Assembly: GCA_016192825.1 (NCBI GenBank)
Contig: JACPTK010000002.1
Coordinates: forward strand, 51,630-115,629
Direction: 5' to 3'
DNA: 64,000 nt
DNA from: Betaproteobacteria bacterium
GTDB lineage: Bacteria > Pseudomonadota > Gammaproteobacteria > Burkholderiales > SG8-41
A program made the translations under genes and the position numbers. Under the pieces are notes generated by a model that was given only the letters and a program-made list of their open reading frames with translations, did no database searches and was not told where the DNA came from. This document shows positions 38,507 to 49,192 of this stretch, in pieces. The first letter of the stretch is position 1. Each line of letters begins with the position of its first letter.

Positions 38507-39243
38507 GCAGCCTCCTTTTCCAACGCCCGCAGCATCGCCAGCGCGTCGGCAGGCTGCTCGACGCGCTGGTCATGCACGACGTGCCCGTCGCGGAAGCTCA
38601 CGATGCGTGAAGCGAAGGTGGCGATGTCGTGCTCGTGCGTGACCAGCACCACCGTCATCCCGCCGCGATTCAATTGCTGCAGCAGACCCATCAGCTCGAA
38701 GCTGGTGCGCGTGTCGAGCGCGCCGGTGGGCTCGTCGGCCAGTATCAGCACCGGGTCGTTGACGAGCGCGCGGGCGATCGCCACCCGCTGCTGCTGGCCG
38801 CCGGAGAGCTGCGAGGGCTGGTGATGCGCGCGCTCGGCGAGCCCCACTTCGGCGAGCCGCGCCATCGCGCGGCTGCGCCGCTCCTGCGCCGGGCACTGGC
38901 TATAGAGCAGCGGCAGCTCCACGTTCTCGACCGCCGAGGTGCGCGCGAGCAGGTTGAAGTTCTGGAACACGAAGCCGATGCGGCGATTGCGGATCGCCGC
39001 CAGCGCGTCGCCGGAGAGTTCGGACACCCTGTCTCCGGCGAGGACGTACTCGCCGCCGGTGGGCGAATCGAGACAGCCCAGCAGGTTCATGAAGGTCGAC
39101 TTGCCCGAGCCCGACGGCCCCATCACCGCCACGAATTCGCCGGCCGCAATCTCGAGCGACACCCCGCGCAGCGCCGCGACGGTGTAACTCTCCATGCGGT
39201 ACTCCTTGGCGAGCCCGCGGGTGACGATCAGGGGTTCAGCCAT
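38503..39243 (-). CDS. ABC transporter ATPase (MacB/LolD type)
   Basis: Nucleotide-binding subunit of 246 residues with Walker [11 protein letters not shown]-loop FQNFNLLA, signature [15 protein letters not shown], Walker [11 protein letters not shown] and the H-loop LVTHEHD. The ATG at 39243 was chosen as the point where homology begins ([11 protein letters not shown]). It overlaps the permease start by four bases. With the MacA-like protein it forms a tripartite exporter whose outer-membrane partner may be the TolC-family protein at 44384. Confidence 0.95.
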   Translation of the reverse strand: MAEPLIVTRGLAKEYRMESYTVAALRGVSLEIAAGEFVAVMGPSGSGKSTFMNLLGCLDSPTGGEYVLAGDRVSELSGDALAAIRNRRIGFVFQNFNLLARTSAVENVELPLLYSQCPAQERRSRAMARLAEVGLAERAHHQPSQLSGGQQQRVAIARALVNDPVLILADEPTGALDTRTSFELMGLLQQLNRGGMTVVLVTHEHDIATFASRIVSFRDGHVVHDQRVEQPADALAMLRALEKEAA

Positions 39244-39321
39244 TTTTGAAATGCGTGATTCGTGAATCGTCCAATCCGTGTCATCAGCCGGCGCCCCTTT
39301 ACGATTGACCAATCACGGGCC

Positions 39322-40923
39322 CTAAAAGCCGAAGCGCGGTCCGCCCTTGGGTTGGGAACGCGCCACCTTGGCGTCCGTCCGTGTCCCGACGATCACCTGG
39401 CTGCCTTCCTGGAGGCCGCCGCCCACCACCTCGCTGTACGTGCTGTCGGCAAGCCCGGTGCGCAAGTTGACGGCCTTCGGATTGCCGTTGTCGTCCAGCA
39501 TCCAGACGCGCCCGCTCGCGGCAGTGCGCCGGCCTCCGGCTCTCCCCGGAGTCGTTTCCTCGTAACGCTTGCGCTGCTCGGGGTTGAGCATCTCGGCGAT
39601 GCGCGCGCGCGATTCCGCGCGCAGCCGCTCCGCGCGCTTGCGGCGCTCGCCCTTGTCCTCGGTCTCGATCGCGCGGATCCGGTCACGGGTCTCGTTCATT
39701 ATCGCTTCCAGCTTCGCCTGCTGCTCCGCATTGAGATTCAATTCCTTGACGAGCCTCTCGCGCGCGGCCGCACCCGCTTGTTGCCCGCTCCCGCCTTTGT
39801 CCGACGTCCTTTCCGGGGCTGCGGCGCCGCCGGGATCCCCGGCCCCGCCGGAATCACGCGCCTCCGCCACGCCCGCCGGGCGGAACCGCAGCGCCGCGTT
39901 CGGGACCTTGAGCGCGTTCTGGCGCGTGTCCACCACGATGCGCACGTTGGCGGTCATCCCCGGGAACAACTCCAGGTTGGGATTGGAGGTCGCGATGACA
40001 GCGGTATAGGTGACGACGTTCTGCACCACCAGGGCGGCCTTGCGCACCTGCCCGACCGTGCCGCGGAACGTCCTTCCGGGAAACGAGTCCACGGTGAACG
40101 TCGCGGACTGGCCTTCCCGGATGCGGCCGACCTCGGCCTCGTCGATCGAGGTGTCGACCTGCATGTTGCGCAGATCCTGGGCGATCACGAACAATTCCGG
40201 CGCCTGCAGGCTCGCCGCCACCGTCTGTCCCGGCTCCACCGACTTCTTGATGACGATACCGTCCACCGGCGCGCGGATGGTGGTGCGGTCGAGATCCACT
40301 TTTGCCTGTGAGAGCTGGGAATCGCGCTGCTTCACCAACGCTTCCACGTTGCGCACCTGGGACTCGCCCACCGCGAGATGGGCCTGCGCGACCTTGACCT
40401 GCTCCTGCGCCGTCCGGTAGGAGAACTCGGCCTTGTCGAGCGCCGCCGCCGACACGAAGTTCTTCTCGTGGAGCATCTTGTTACGCTGGAACTCGCGCTC
40501 GGCGTCGGCCAGGCCGACCCTGGCGCGCGAGACCTCGGCGTACAGCGCCGCGACATTGGCGCGCTGGGTGAGCACCGTGGCGCGCGCCGCTTCCACGTCC
40601 GCCATCGCCTGGTTCACGCGCAGCGCGAACGAGTCCGGATCGATGCGGGCGATGATCTGTCCCTTCTTGACCATCGAGTTGAAGTCGACGAGGACCTCCT
40701 TCAATTGCCCGGAGACCTGCGAGCCGACCTGCACCACAGTCACCGGGTTCACCGTGCCGGTGGCCGAGACCGCCGCCGTGATGGATCCGCGCTCGACCTT
40801 GGCGAGCCGGTAATCCGGCGCCGCGCCGCGCGCTTGCCGCCACGCGTAGGCGCCGGCGCCGGCAGCGACGACCGCAGCCGCGATGACCGCGCTGATGACT
40901 TTATTGCGTGACATCCAGCTCAT
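39322..40923 (-). CDS. macA: MacA-like periplasmic adaptor with LTXXQ insertion
   Basis: Membrane fusion protein of 533 residues with an N-terminal anchor helix (VISAVIAAAVVAAGAGAYAW), biotinyl-lipoyl halves (VSATGTVNPVTVVQVGSQV and TTIRAPVDGIVIKKSVEPG), a helical hairpin and beta-barrel domain. After the barrel, about residues 375-480 are not found in normal MacA (about 370 residues). This insert is a charged helical stretch with two LTXXQ/Spy-like motifs, LNLNAEQQAKLEAI and MLNPEQRKRYEE. The MacA C-terminal strand region follows (GRVWMLDDNGNPKAV). The start is ATG 40923; an ATG nine bases later is also possible. It is the first gene of the macA-ATPase-permease operon. Confidence 0.9.
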   Translation of the reverse strand: MSWMSRNKVISAVIAAAVVAAGAGAYAWRQARGAAPDYRLAKVERGSITAAVSATGTVNPVTVVQVGSQVSGQLKEVLVDFNSMVKKGQIIARIDPDSFALRVNQAMADVEAARATVLTQRANVAALYAEVSRARVGLADAEREFQRNKMLHEKNFVSAAALDKAEFSYRTAQEQVKVAQAHLAVGESQVRNVEALVKQRDSQLSQAKVDLDRTTIRAPVDGIVIKKSVEPGQTVAASLQAPELFVIAQDLRNMQVDTSIDEAEVGRIREGQSATFTVDSFPGRTFRGTVGQVRKAALVVQNVVTYTAVIATSNPNLELFPGMTANVRIVVDTRQNALKVPNAALRFRPAGVAEARDSGGAGDPGGAAAPERTSDKGGSGQQAGAAARERLVKELNLNAEQQAKLEAIMNETRDRIRAIETEDKGERRKRAERLRAESRARIAEMLNPEQRKRYEETTPGRAGGRRTAASGRVWMLDDNGNPKAVNLRTGLADSTYSEVVGGGLQEGSQVIVGTRTDAKVARSQPKGGPRFGF

Positions 40924-41116
40924 TTCATTCCGTGATGTTGATGCGTGAGGGGTGATGTGCTGGAACCGGTTCACCCGAGGCCGTCCCGCCGCATGACCCA
41001 TTACTCATGACCCGCGCCCGGACACGGGCGCCGGTCACTGCTTTTAGAGTGGGGAATTGTAGCGGAGGTGCCGCTGGCCGCCCATGACAGGGCTGCTGCG
41101 GTTGTAACAGAAGGTT

Positions 41117-41488
41117 TCAGGGCGCGGACGACGCGGGTTCGGTGAGCGCCTCGCGCATGGCCTGCCGCGCCGCCGCCTCGAACGCGGTGAGGAGCAGCAG
41201 CCCGGCCAGTGTCCCGCGCGTCTTCAGCTCGGCGGCGATCGCTTCCGCGCGCTGGTTGAGCGCCTCCGGCGGGGGCGCTTCCCGCCCTTCCTGGGCCGCG
41301 ATCAGCGCCGCCCTCAGGTGGGCAAAGAGCAGCGACACGTCCTCCTCGCGGACCACGCCCTGAAACAGGACCCTGGGGTCGAGGAGCGACTCGATCCGGG
41401 CAAAGGCGTCCGGCGGGTCGCCGGCCTGGGCCGGCGCGGCGCAAGCCAAGCCGAGCAACGCCGCCGCAATCCATTGTCTGGCACGCAT
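41117..41488 (-). CDS. Small secreted hypothetical protein
   Basis: The 123-residue product has a clear signal peptide (MRARQWIAAALLGLACAAPAQA) followed by an alanine- and leucine-rich helical domain (FARIESLLDPRVLFQGVV, EEDVSLLFAHLRAAL, GLLLLTAFEAAARQAM). I do not recognise the family. It is between thiC and the macA operon on the same strand and may be its own transcription unit. A dispersed palindrome lies just upstream (41507-41545). Confidence 0.65.
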   Translation of the reverse strand: MRARQWIAAALLGLACAAPAQAGDPPDAFARIESLLDPRVLFQGVVREEDVSLLFAHLRAALIAAQEGREAPPPEALNQRAEAIAAELKTRGTLAGLLLLTAFEAAARQAMREALTEPASSAP

Positions 41489-41506
41489 TCGGTACCCTCC
41501 TCAGCC

Positions 41507-41545
41507 TAGCAGCCTGTCGGACTTACCAGTCGGGACAGGCTGCTA
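41507..41545. repeat. Dispersed palindrome (TAGCAGCCTGTCGGAC family)
   Basis: TAGCAGCCTGTCGGAC (41507-41522) faces GTCGGGACAGGCTGCTA (41529-41545), complementary apart from an imperfection near the loop. It lies about 37 nt after the thiC stop, in a position to act as a terminator-like hairpin. Confidence 0.8.
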
Positions 41546-41581
41546 ACAGGTCACTGCTTAACGCACGTCGCCGCCGCCGGT

Positions 41582-43616
<2,035 letters not shown>

Positions 43617-43690
43617 GTGCTGTTAACGTAAACCGATTATGCGATAATTGCAAGCCCTGTAACGTAAATTCCGGTCCTCGCCGCCCCCCC

Positions 43691-44356
43691 GTGAACCCGC
43701 ACCTGGACATCGAGCGCGCCCGCTTCAACATGGTGGAGCAACAAATCCGGCCATGGGACGTGCTCGACTCGCGGGTGCTCGACCTGCTGCTGCGAGTGCG
43801 CCGGGAGGAATACGTGCCGGAGCGCTACCGCGCGCTCGCTTTCGCCGACATGGAAATCCCGCTCGGGCACGGCGAGACGATGCTCGCCCCCAAGCTCGAG
43901 GCGCGCATGCTGCAGGAACTCGCGCTGAAGCCCGGCGACAGGATCCTGGAAGTCGGCACCGGCAGCGGCTACATGACCGCACTGCTCGCGAGCCTCGGCG
44001 GCCACGTCTACAGCGTGGACATCGTTCCGGAGTTCACGCAAGGCGCAGCGGCCCGGCTCGCGGCGCACGGCATCGCCAACGTCACGCTGGTGACCGCTGA
44101 CGCGGCGCGCGGCTGGGAACGGCATGCCCCCTACGACGCGGTCGTGCTGACCGGCTCGGTGCCGGTGCTGCCGGAAGCGTTCCCGAGAAGCCTTCAGCCC
44201 GGCGGCCGGCTGATCGCGGTGGTGGGCGAGCCGCCGGTGATGGAGACGCAGTTGATCACCTGCATCGCCGCGGGCGCCTTCAACGCGACCGTGCTGTTCG
44301 AAACCTGCATCGCGCCGCTGAAGCGCGCCCTGCAGCCCGAGAGATTCGTGTTCTGA
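43691..44356 (+). CDS. pcm: Protein-L-isoaspartate O-methyltransferase-like protein
   Basis: SAM methyltransferase of 221 residues in the PCMT family. Visible parts are ERARFNMVEQQIRPWDVLD, FADMEIPLGHGETM, the SAM motif ILEVGTGSGYMTALLA and VVLTGSVPVLPEAF. I use the GTG at 43691 because homology includes HLDIERARFNM; an ATG at 43730 is an alternative. In betaproteobacteria this gene commonly precedes tolC, as here (27-nt gap). Confidence 0.88.
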   Translation: MNPHLDIERARFNMVEQQIRPWDVLDSRVLDLLLRVRREEYVPERYRALAFADMEIPLGHGETMLAPKLEARMLQELALKPGDRILEVGTGSGYMTALLASLGGHVYSVDIVPEFTQGAAARLAAHGIANVTLVTADAARGWERHAPYDAVVLTGSVPVLPEAFPRSLQPGGRLIAVVGEPPVMETQLITCIAAGAFNATVLFETCIAPLKRALQPERFVF

Positions 44357-44383
44357 GGAAACGGGAATTCGGGAACAGGAAAC

Positions 44384-45712
44384 ATGCGCGCGCTCCTGTC
44401 GGTATCGTTCGCGTTCTCCCTCGCCGCAGCGACGGCGGCCAACGGCGCCGATTTGCTGGAGATCTATCGCCTCGCGCAGAGTTCGGACGCGCAGTATGCA
44501 GCGGCGCGCGCGGCGTGGAGCGCGGGCCAGGAAAAGCTGCCGCAGGGTCTCGCCGGGCTGCTGCCGCAGGCTTCCGTTTCGGCCTCCACCCAGTACAACG
44601 ATCGCGAAACGCGCTCGCGCGACCCGGCGGTGGCCGCGGTCGCCGGGCGCTTCAATTCCAATTCGGCTTCCCTGTCGGTGACTCAGCCGCTCTACCGGCC
44701 GCAGAATTTCGCCGCCTACGACCAGGCCAAGACCCAGGTGGCGCAGGCGGACTCGGTGTTCGCGCAGGCGGCGCAGGACCTGATCCTGAGGGTGGCACAG
44801 GCCTATTTCGAGGTGCTGCTGGCACAGGACACCGTGGAATTCGCGCAGGCGCAGCTCACCGCCATCGGCCGGCAGCTGGAGCAGGCCAGGCGCAATTTCG
44901 AGGTCGGCACCGCGACCATCACCGATACCCATGAGGCGCAGTCGCGCTACGACATCACGGTGTCGACCGAGATCGCCGCACGCAACGACCTGGAGATCCG
45001 CAAGCGGCAGCTCGAGCAGTTCATCGGCCGCCCCGCGCCGGGGCTCTCGCCGCTGGGCAAGCGCTTCAGCCTGCGTAGTCCGGAGCCCGCCCAGATGGAC
45101 CGCTGGGTCGCGGAGGCGGCCGAGGGCAACCTGCAGGTGCGCGTCAGCCGCGCGAGCCTGGAATTCGCGTCCCAGGAGATCGAGCGCAACCGTGCCGGGC
45201 ACCGTCCCACGCTCGACGCCTTCGCCACTTACTCCGAGTCGGGCTCGGGTCCCAGCAGCCCGGCCGGCGTCGGAGCCGACGCCACCAGCAAGGTGGTCGG
45301 CGTGCAGCTCGCGGTTCCGATCTACCAGGGCGGGCTCGTGAGCTCACGCGTGCGCGAGGCGGTCGCCAACGAGGACAAGGCGCGGCAGGACCTGGAGAAT
45401 GCGCGGCGCAGCGCCGAGCTTGCCGCCCGGCAGACCTTTCTGGGCGTGACCAGCGGCATCGCGCAGGTCAAGGCGCTGGAGGCCGCGCTGGTATCGAGTC
45501 AGAGCTCGCTCGATTCCACGCGCCTCGGGCAGGAGGTGGGCGTGCGCACGCAGATCGACGTGTTGAACGCCCAGCAGCAGCTGTCGCAGACCCGGCGCGA
45601 TCTGGCACAGGCGAAATACAACTACATCCTCGCGCTGCTGCGCCTGAAGTCGGCCGCGGGCCAGCTCACCGAGCAGGACCTCGCGCTGGTCAACGCCTGG
45701 CTCGACAAGTGA
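44384..45712 (+). CDS. tolC: TolC-family outer membrane efflux protein
   Basis: The 442-residue product has a signal peptide (FAFSLAAATAANGA) and two OEP repeats with long helical hairpins and alternating strands. Typical segments are LLEIYRLAQSSDAQY, LSVTQPLYRPQNFAAYDQAK, VQLAVPIYQGGLVSSRVREA and GVRTQIDVLNAQQQL. It forms the outer-membrane channel for type I secretion or RND/MacAB efflux. It may serve the macA operon nearby. Confidence 0.95.
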   Translation: MRALLSVSFAFSLAAATAANGADLLEIYRLAQSSDAQYAAARAAWSAGQEKLPQGLAGLLPQASVSASTQYNDRETRSRDPAVAAVAGRFNSNSASLSVTQPLYRPQNFAAYDQAKTQVAQADSVFAQAAQDLILRVAQAYFEVLLAQDTVEFAQAQLTAIGRQLEQARRNFEVGTATITDTHEAQSRYDITVSTEIAARNDLEIRKRQLEQFIGRPAPGLSPLGKRFSLRSPEPAQMDRWVAEAAEGNLQVRVSRASLEFASQEIERNRAGHRPTLDAFATYSESGSGPSSPAGVGADATSKVVGVQLAVPIYQGGLVSSRVREAVANEDKARQDLENARRSAELAARQTFLGVTSGIAQVKALEAALVSSQSSLDSTRLGQEVGVRTQIDVLNAQQQLSQTRRDLAQAKYNYILALLRLKSAAGQLTEQDLALVNAWLDK

Positions 45713-45721
45713 CGGCGGCAG

Positions 45722-45749
45722 CGTGAATCGTGATTCGTGAGTCGTGAAC
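45722..45749. repeat. CGTGAAT heptads at the tolC-fthC junction
   Basis: Four units, CGTGAAT, CGTGATT, CGTGAGT, CGTGAAC, run from 45722 to 45749. The GTG used as the likely fthC start (45744) is in the last unit. A two-unit copy of the same repeat lies upstream of the ABC ATPase gene (39254-39267). Confidence 0.8.
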
Positions 45750-46388
45750 CGCAAGGCCGGAAAACCGCGCGTCCCGCCGGCTGTTGGTTCCGTTTCGCCT
45801 GCTGCTATCCGCTCGCTCAAAGCCGATCTCCGGAAGCAGATTCTCGCGAAGCGCGACGCGTTGAGCGCGGAACAGCGCAAGGCGCTGAGCGACGGGATCA
45901 CGAGGCGCCTCCTCGCGCTCGACGCCTACCGCAAGGCGGATTGCGTGATGGCTTACATGAGTCTCGGCAGCGAATTCGAGACCGGCAAACTCGTTGCCGA
46001 TGCGCTCGCGCGGCACAAGACGCTGGTGCTGCCCCGCGTTGACCGCGAAAACCGGGGGCTCCGGCTCCACAGGGTGCAGGATCCCGCCCGGCAGCTCGCC
46101 GCCGGGGTGTGGGGCATCCGCGAACCGCGCGTCGAGCTCTGCCCGGAAGTGAACCCCGAGCAAATCGAGTTCGTGCTGGTGCCGGGCGTCGCGTTCACAC
46201 GGCATTGCGGGCGGCTGGGCTACGGAGCCGGCTACTATGACCGGCTGATTCGCGGATTCGAGCGGCGACCCGCGCTCGTGGCCGCGGCGTTCGGCATCCA
46301 GCTCGTCGATGCGTTGCCGATTTCGGCCTCCGACCAGAAGGTGGATCTCGTCGTCACAGAGAACGCGGCCTACAGCCGCGTTCTCTGA
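45744..46388 (+). CDS. fthC: 5-formyltetrahydrofolate cyclo-ligase
   Basis: ATP-dependent enzyme that converts 5-formyl-THF to 5,10-methenyl-THF (YgfA/MTHFS family). Motifs are LKADLRKQILAKRDALS, MAYMSLGSEFETGKLV, VLVPGVAFTRHCGRLGYGAGYYD and the C-terminal ASDQKVDLVVTE. The start is uncertain: GTG 45744 lies in a heptad repeat and homology starts about 30 codons later. A short CTGATG/CATCAG hairpin overlaps its stop codon. In many proteobacteria ygfA follows the 6S RNA gene; no 6S RNA was seen here. Confidence 0.93.
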   Translation: MNRKAGKPRVPPAVGSVSPAAIRSLKADLRKQILAKRDALSAEQRKALSDGITRRLLALDAYRKADCVMAYMSLGSEFETGKLVADALARHKTLVLPRVDRENRGLRLHRVQDPARQLAAGVWGIREPRVELCPEVNPEQIEFVLVPGVAFTRHCGRLGYGAGYYDRLIRGFERRPALVAAAFGIQLVDALPISASDQKVDLVVTENAAYSRVL

Positions 46389-46465
46389 TGAAACATCAGA
46401 AAATGGCGGTATCGGACCTCGCGCCGCGTTGGGTCGCAGATTTCGAATATTCGGTTCTCTCTTAA

Positions 46466-46500
46466 TCGTGTATTAGAGCTGAATAAGCTCTAATACACGA
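46466..46500. repeat. Perfect hairpin spanning the waaA stop codon
   Basis: TCGTGTATTAGAGCT (46466-46480) and its exact complement (46486-46500) enclose GAATA. On the minus strand the first arm encodes the last residues of WaaA and the stop codon (46475-46473) lies in the second arm. There is no U-tract. Confidence 0.85.
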
Positions 46501-47714
46501 TCGGTGGCGCCGCGGTGCATGGCGCAGAACGCCAGTCCCGCCGCTCCCATGCGTTGCGCGGCTGGCGGGTCGCGCAACAGCCGTTCGGCTTCCCGCGCCA
46601 GCCCTATCGTGTCCCGCACCTGGACCGCGGCGCCGGCCTGGATCGCGAGTTCCGCGGCATCGGCGAAGTTGTAGGTCGAGGGTCCGATCAGCACCGGCTT
46701 GCCTGCGGCACATGCCTCGATCAGGTTCTGCCCGCCCAGCGGCAGCAAGCTGCCGCCGATGAACGCGACGTCGCACGCGGCGTAATAGGCGAACATTTCC
46801 CCCATGCTGTCCCCGAGCACGACGCGGGTGTCGCCGCCGACCGCCGCGTTCGCGCTGCGGCGCTGGAAGCGCACGCCGCGCCCTTCCAGCAGATGCTGCA
46901 CCTCGTCGAAGCGCTGGGGGTGGCGCGGCACGATGAGGGTCAGCAACGCCGGCACCTCCATCCGCGCGAGCGCATCGAGCAGCAACGACTCCTCGCCCTC
47001 GCGGGTGCTGGCGGCGAGCAGCACCGGGCGGCTCTCTCCAAAGCCGCGGCGCCACGCCCGCCCGAGCTCGAGCTGCGCCGGAGGCGGATTGACGTCGAAT
47101 TTGATGCTGCCGGTGACGCGCACGCGCGCTGCTCCGAGGGCGGCAAGGCGCCGGCCGTCGTCCTCGCCCTGCGCCGCAATCGCCGCGAACCCGGCAAGAC
47201 TGTCGCGCGCGAGCCGCGGAAAGCGCCGGTAGCCCGCGAAGGATTTCTCGGACAGCCGCGCATTGACCAGGTACAGCGGGACACCGCGCGCGCGGCAGGC
47301 GTGGATCAGGTTGGGCCAGACCTCGGTCTCCATGAGGATGCCGACGCGCGGCCGGAAATGCCCGAGGAACCGCGCCACTGCGCCCGGGTAATCGTACGGA
47401 AGATAGCAGCGCGTGGCGTTTTCAGCGAACAGCGCTTCCCCGGTCGCGCGGCCGGTCGGCGTCATGTGCGTGAGCAGAATGCGATGGCGCGGGTGCCGCG
47501 CGCGCAACGCCTGGATCAGCGGTTCGGCCGCGCGCGTCTCTCCCACCGAAACGGCGTGCACCCAGATGAGCGGTCCTCCCGCTTCCTGCGCGTAACGCCC
47601 GAAGCGCTCGCCGACGTGCTCGAGATAGCCCCGCTGGCGGCGCGCGCGCCAGAGGAGGCGCAGCAGCACGTACGGCAGCAGGAGATAGAGCAGCAGCGTG
47701 TAAAGGAAGCGCAT
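46473..47714 (-). CDS. waaA: 3-deoxy-D-manno-octulosonic acid transferase
   Basis: Inner-membrane GT-B glycosyltransferase that adds Kdo to lipid A precursor. The 413-residue product has an N-terminal membrane anchor (MRFLYTLLLYLLLPYVL), WVHAVSVGETRAA, ILMETEVWPNLI, LVNARLSEKSF and the C-terminal GGSLLPLGGQNLIEACA. The ATG at 47714 was chosen; the upstream frame (FPIPRSPFPGS) is encoded by a heptad repeat. Confidence 0.96.
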   Translation of the reverse strand: MRFLYTLLLYLLLPYVLLRLLWRARRQRGYLEHVGERFGRYAQEAGGPLIWVHAVSVGETRAAEPLIQALRARHPRHRILLTHMTPTGRATGEALFAENATRCYLPYDYPGAVARFLGHFRPRVGILMETEVWPNLIHACRARGVPLYLVNARLSEKSFAGYRRFPRLARDSLAGFAAIAAQGEDDGRRLAALGAARVRVTGSIKFDVNPPPAQLELGRAWRRGFGESRPVLLAASTREGEESLLLDALARMEVPALLTLIVPRHPQRFDEVQHLLEGRGVRFQRRSANAAVGGDTRVVLGDSMGEMFAYYAACDVAFIGGSLLPLGGQNLIEACAAGKPVLIGPSTYNFADAAELAIQAGAAVQVRDTIGLAREAERLLRDPPAAQRMGAAGLAFCAMHRGATDRVLELIQL

Positions 47715-47724
47715 CAACGAACCA

Positions 47725-47752
47725 GGGAATGGGGAACGGGGAATGGGGAATG
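47725..47752. repeat. GGGAATG heptad array upstream of waaA
   Basis: Units GGGAATG, GGGAACG, GGGAATG, GGGAATG (47725-47752) followed by GGGAAA lie between the waaC stop and the waaA start. No inverted partner was found. Read on the minus strand it is a C-rich leader immediately before waaA. Confidence 0.85.
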
Positions 47753-47794
47753 GGGAAACCACCCGTTCATGAGTGGCTCCTGGCGATTCATGGC

Positions 47795-48754
47795 TTAGAG
47801 TACACCGCCAAGTCGTCCGAGCGCCGCGATCGCGTCATCCACTGCCGGCGGCGCGCCGATGCCGCCGAGATTGGCGGCGCGCGCGCTGCCATAGAGGCCG
47901 GTCGCCGCCGGATCGGTGTCGCAGTAGAGGCCGAGCGTCGGCACGCCAAGCGCGGCGGCCAGATGGGTGAGGCCGGTGTCCACGCCGATGACCGCTTGCG
48001 CCCCGGCGAGCACGGAGGCCAGGTCCGCCAGCGCCAGGCCCGGCGCCACCACGGCGCCCGCCATGGCGCGCGCGATCGTCTCCGCGCGCAGCCGCTCCGC
48101 CGCGCTTCCCCACGGCAGCACGCCGCGCACCCCGCGCTCGCCGAGCCGCGTGCCGAGCTCGACCCAGCGCGCCTCCGGCCAAAGCTTCGCGCGCGCGCTC
48201 GTCGCATGGATCAACATCGCGTAGGCCCCTTCGGGCAGCCACGCGAATCGCGCCGCGGGCGCGCGGATCCCGTAATCGACGCTTTGCGGCACGGCGTAGC
48301 CGAGCGCCCGCGCGGGCAGCGCGCGGTTGCGCTCCACCGCGTGCAGCGTCCACGGCACGGCGTAGGTCCGGTCGTAGAAAAACGACAGCGGCTCGCGCGC
48401 GCTGGCGAAGTCGAGCCCGAAGCGCGCGCCCCTCGCGGCGCGCGCGATGACCGCGCTCTTGAACAGGCCCTGGGTGTCGATAATGGCGTCGTACTCGGTG
48501 CGCCGAAGTCCGTTCAGAAAGGCCCCTATCTCCGCGCGCACGCCGCCATCCAGGAGGCGGGTGCGCCAGCGCCGGATCGCGACCGGCAGCACGCGCGCGA
48601 TCGCAGGATGCAGGCGGGGGAGCGCGGCAAACGGCTCCTCCACCACCCAGTCAATCTCAGCATCGGGCACGGCTGCGCGAATGTCGCTCGCCACCGGAAG
48701 GTTGTGCACGACGTCGCCCAGCGACGAGGTCTTGACCAGCAGAATCTTCTTCAT
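47795..48754 (-). CDS. waaC: LPS heptosyltransferase I
   Basis: GT-B glycosyltransferase (family 9) of 319 residues that adds the first L,D-heptose to Kdo in the LPS inner core. Motifs are LLVKTSSLGDVVHNLPV, IDTQGLFKSAVIARAA and GVDTGLTHLAAALGVPTLGLY. It precedes waaA on the same strand (80-nt gap), so inner-core genes are clustered. Its presence means this organism uses ADP-heptose, so a normal hldE must exist elsewhere. Confidence 0.95.
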   Translation of the reverse strand: MKKILLVKTSSLGDVVHNLPVASDIRAAVPDAEIDWVVEEPFAALPRLHPAIARVLPVAIRRWRTRLLDGGVRAEIGAFLNGLRRTEYDAIIDTQGLFKSAVIARAARGARFGLDFASAREPLSFFYDRTYAVPWTLHAVERNRALPARALGYAVPQSVDYGIRAPAARFAWLPEGAYAMLIHATSARAKLWPEARWVELGTRLGERGVRGVLPWGSAAERLRAETIARAMAGAVVAPGLALADLASVLAGAQAVIGVDTGLTHLAAALGVPTLGLYCDTDPAATGLYGSARAANLGGIGAPPAVDDAIAALGRLGGVL

Positions 48755-49192
48755 GGTAAGCGCGCTGCAGCCACGGCCAGGAGCGTTCGAGCTGTCCCCG
48801 CCCCGGGCCTCGGGAGCGAGGTGGCGAATTTGTTCTTCGATTGGGGCCGCCTCCGGTTGCAGGCGGGAACCGCCTAGCAGCCTGTCGGACTTTGATTGTC
48901 CGACAGGCTGCTAAAAGCAAAACCGCCAGCGCAAAAGCGAAAGGAAAAGGCAGTGAAAACCCTGTTTTCAGCCTGCTCGCGCGCCCGTTGGAGGCCAGGA
49001 ACGGTCGTCATCCCGAATTTTAGTCGAAATTCACAGGCGGTTTTGCTGTCAGCAGCCTGTCGGAATGCCAACTCCGACAGGCTGCTAGCCTACACCGGAA
49101 CGCGCTTTGCGCATAGAATAGCGGACACAAACAATGATTCCGATTCAGGCACTTAACACCGCGGCGTGGCACATTCGCAGGGGAGCGCGCGC
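48755..49192. other. Non-coding region between waaC and rmlB, with a composite palindromic element
   Basis: This 438-bp divergent region contains the composite repeat at 48875-49086 and no gene I can support. On the plus strand a weak promoter, TTGCGC (about 49115) and AACAAT 17 bp on, could serve rmlB. Confidence 0.5.
48875..49086. repeat. Composite mosaic element: two dispersed palindromes in a nested inverted repeat
   Basis: Left palindrome: TAGCAGCCTGTCGGAC (48875-48890) with exact complement at 48898-48913. Right palindrome: AGCAGCCTGTCGGA (49051-49064) with complement at 49073-49086. Just inside lie AGCAAAACCGCC (48916-48927) and its exact complement (49036-49047). The whole 212-bp unit is therefore a symmetrical BIME-like or MITE-like structure. 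Confidence 0.85.

Noticed and set aside
41001..41474. 157-codon minus frame over the small secreted protein gene
   Set aside because: It has no start context or family likeness; the frame at 41117-41488 has a clear signal peptide.
45700..45750. 6S RNA before fthC, as in many proteobacteria
   Set aside because: Only 31 nt separate tolC and fthC, filled by heptads, too short for a ~180-nt RNA.
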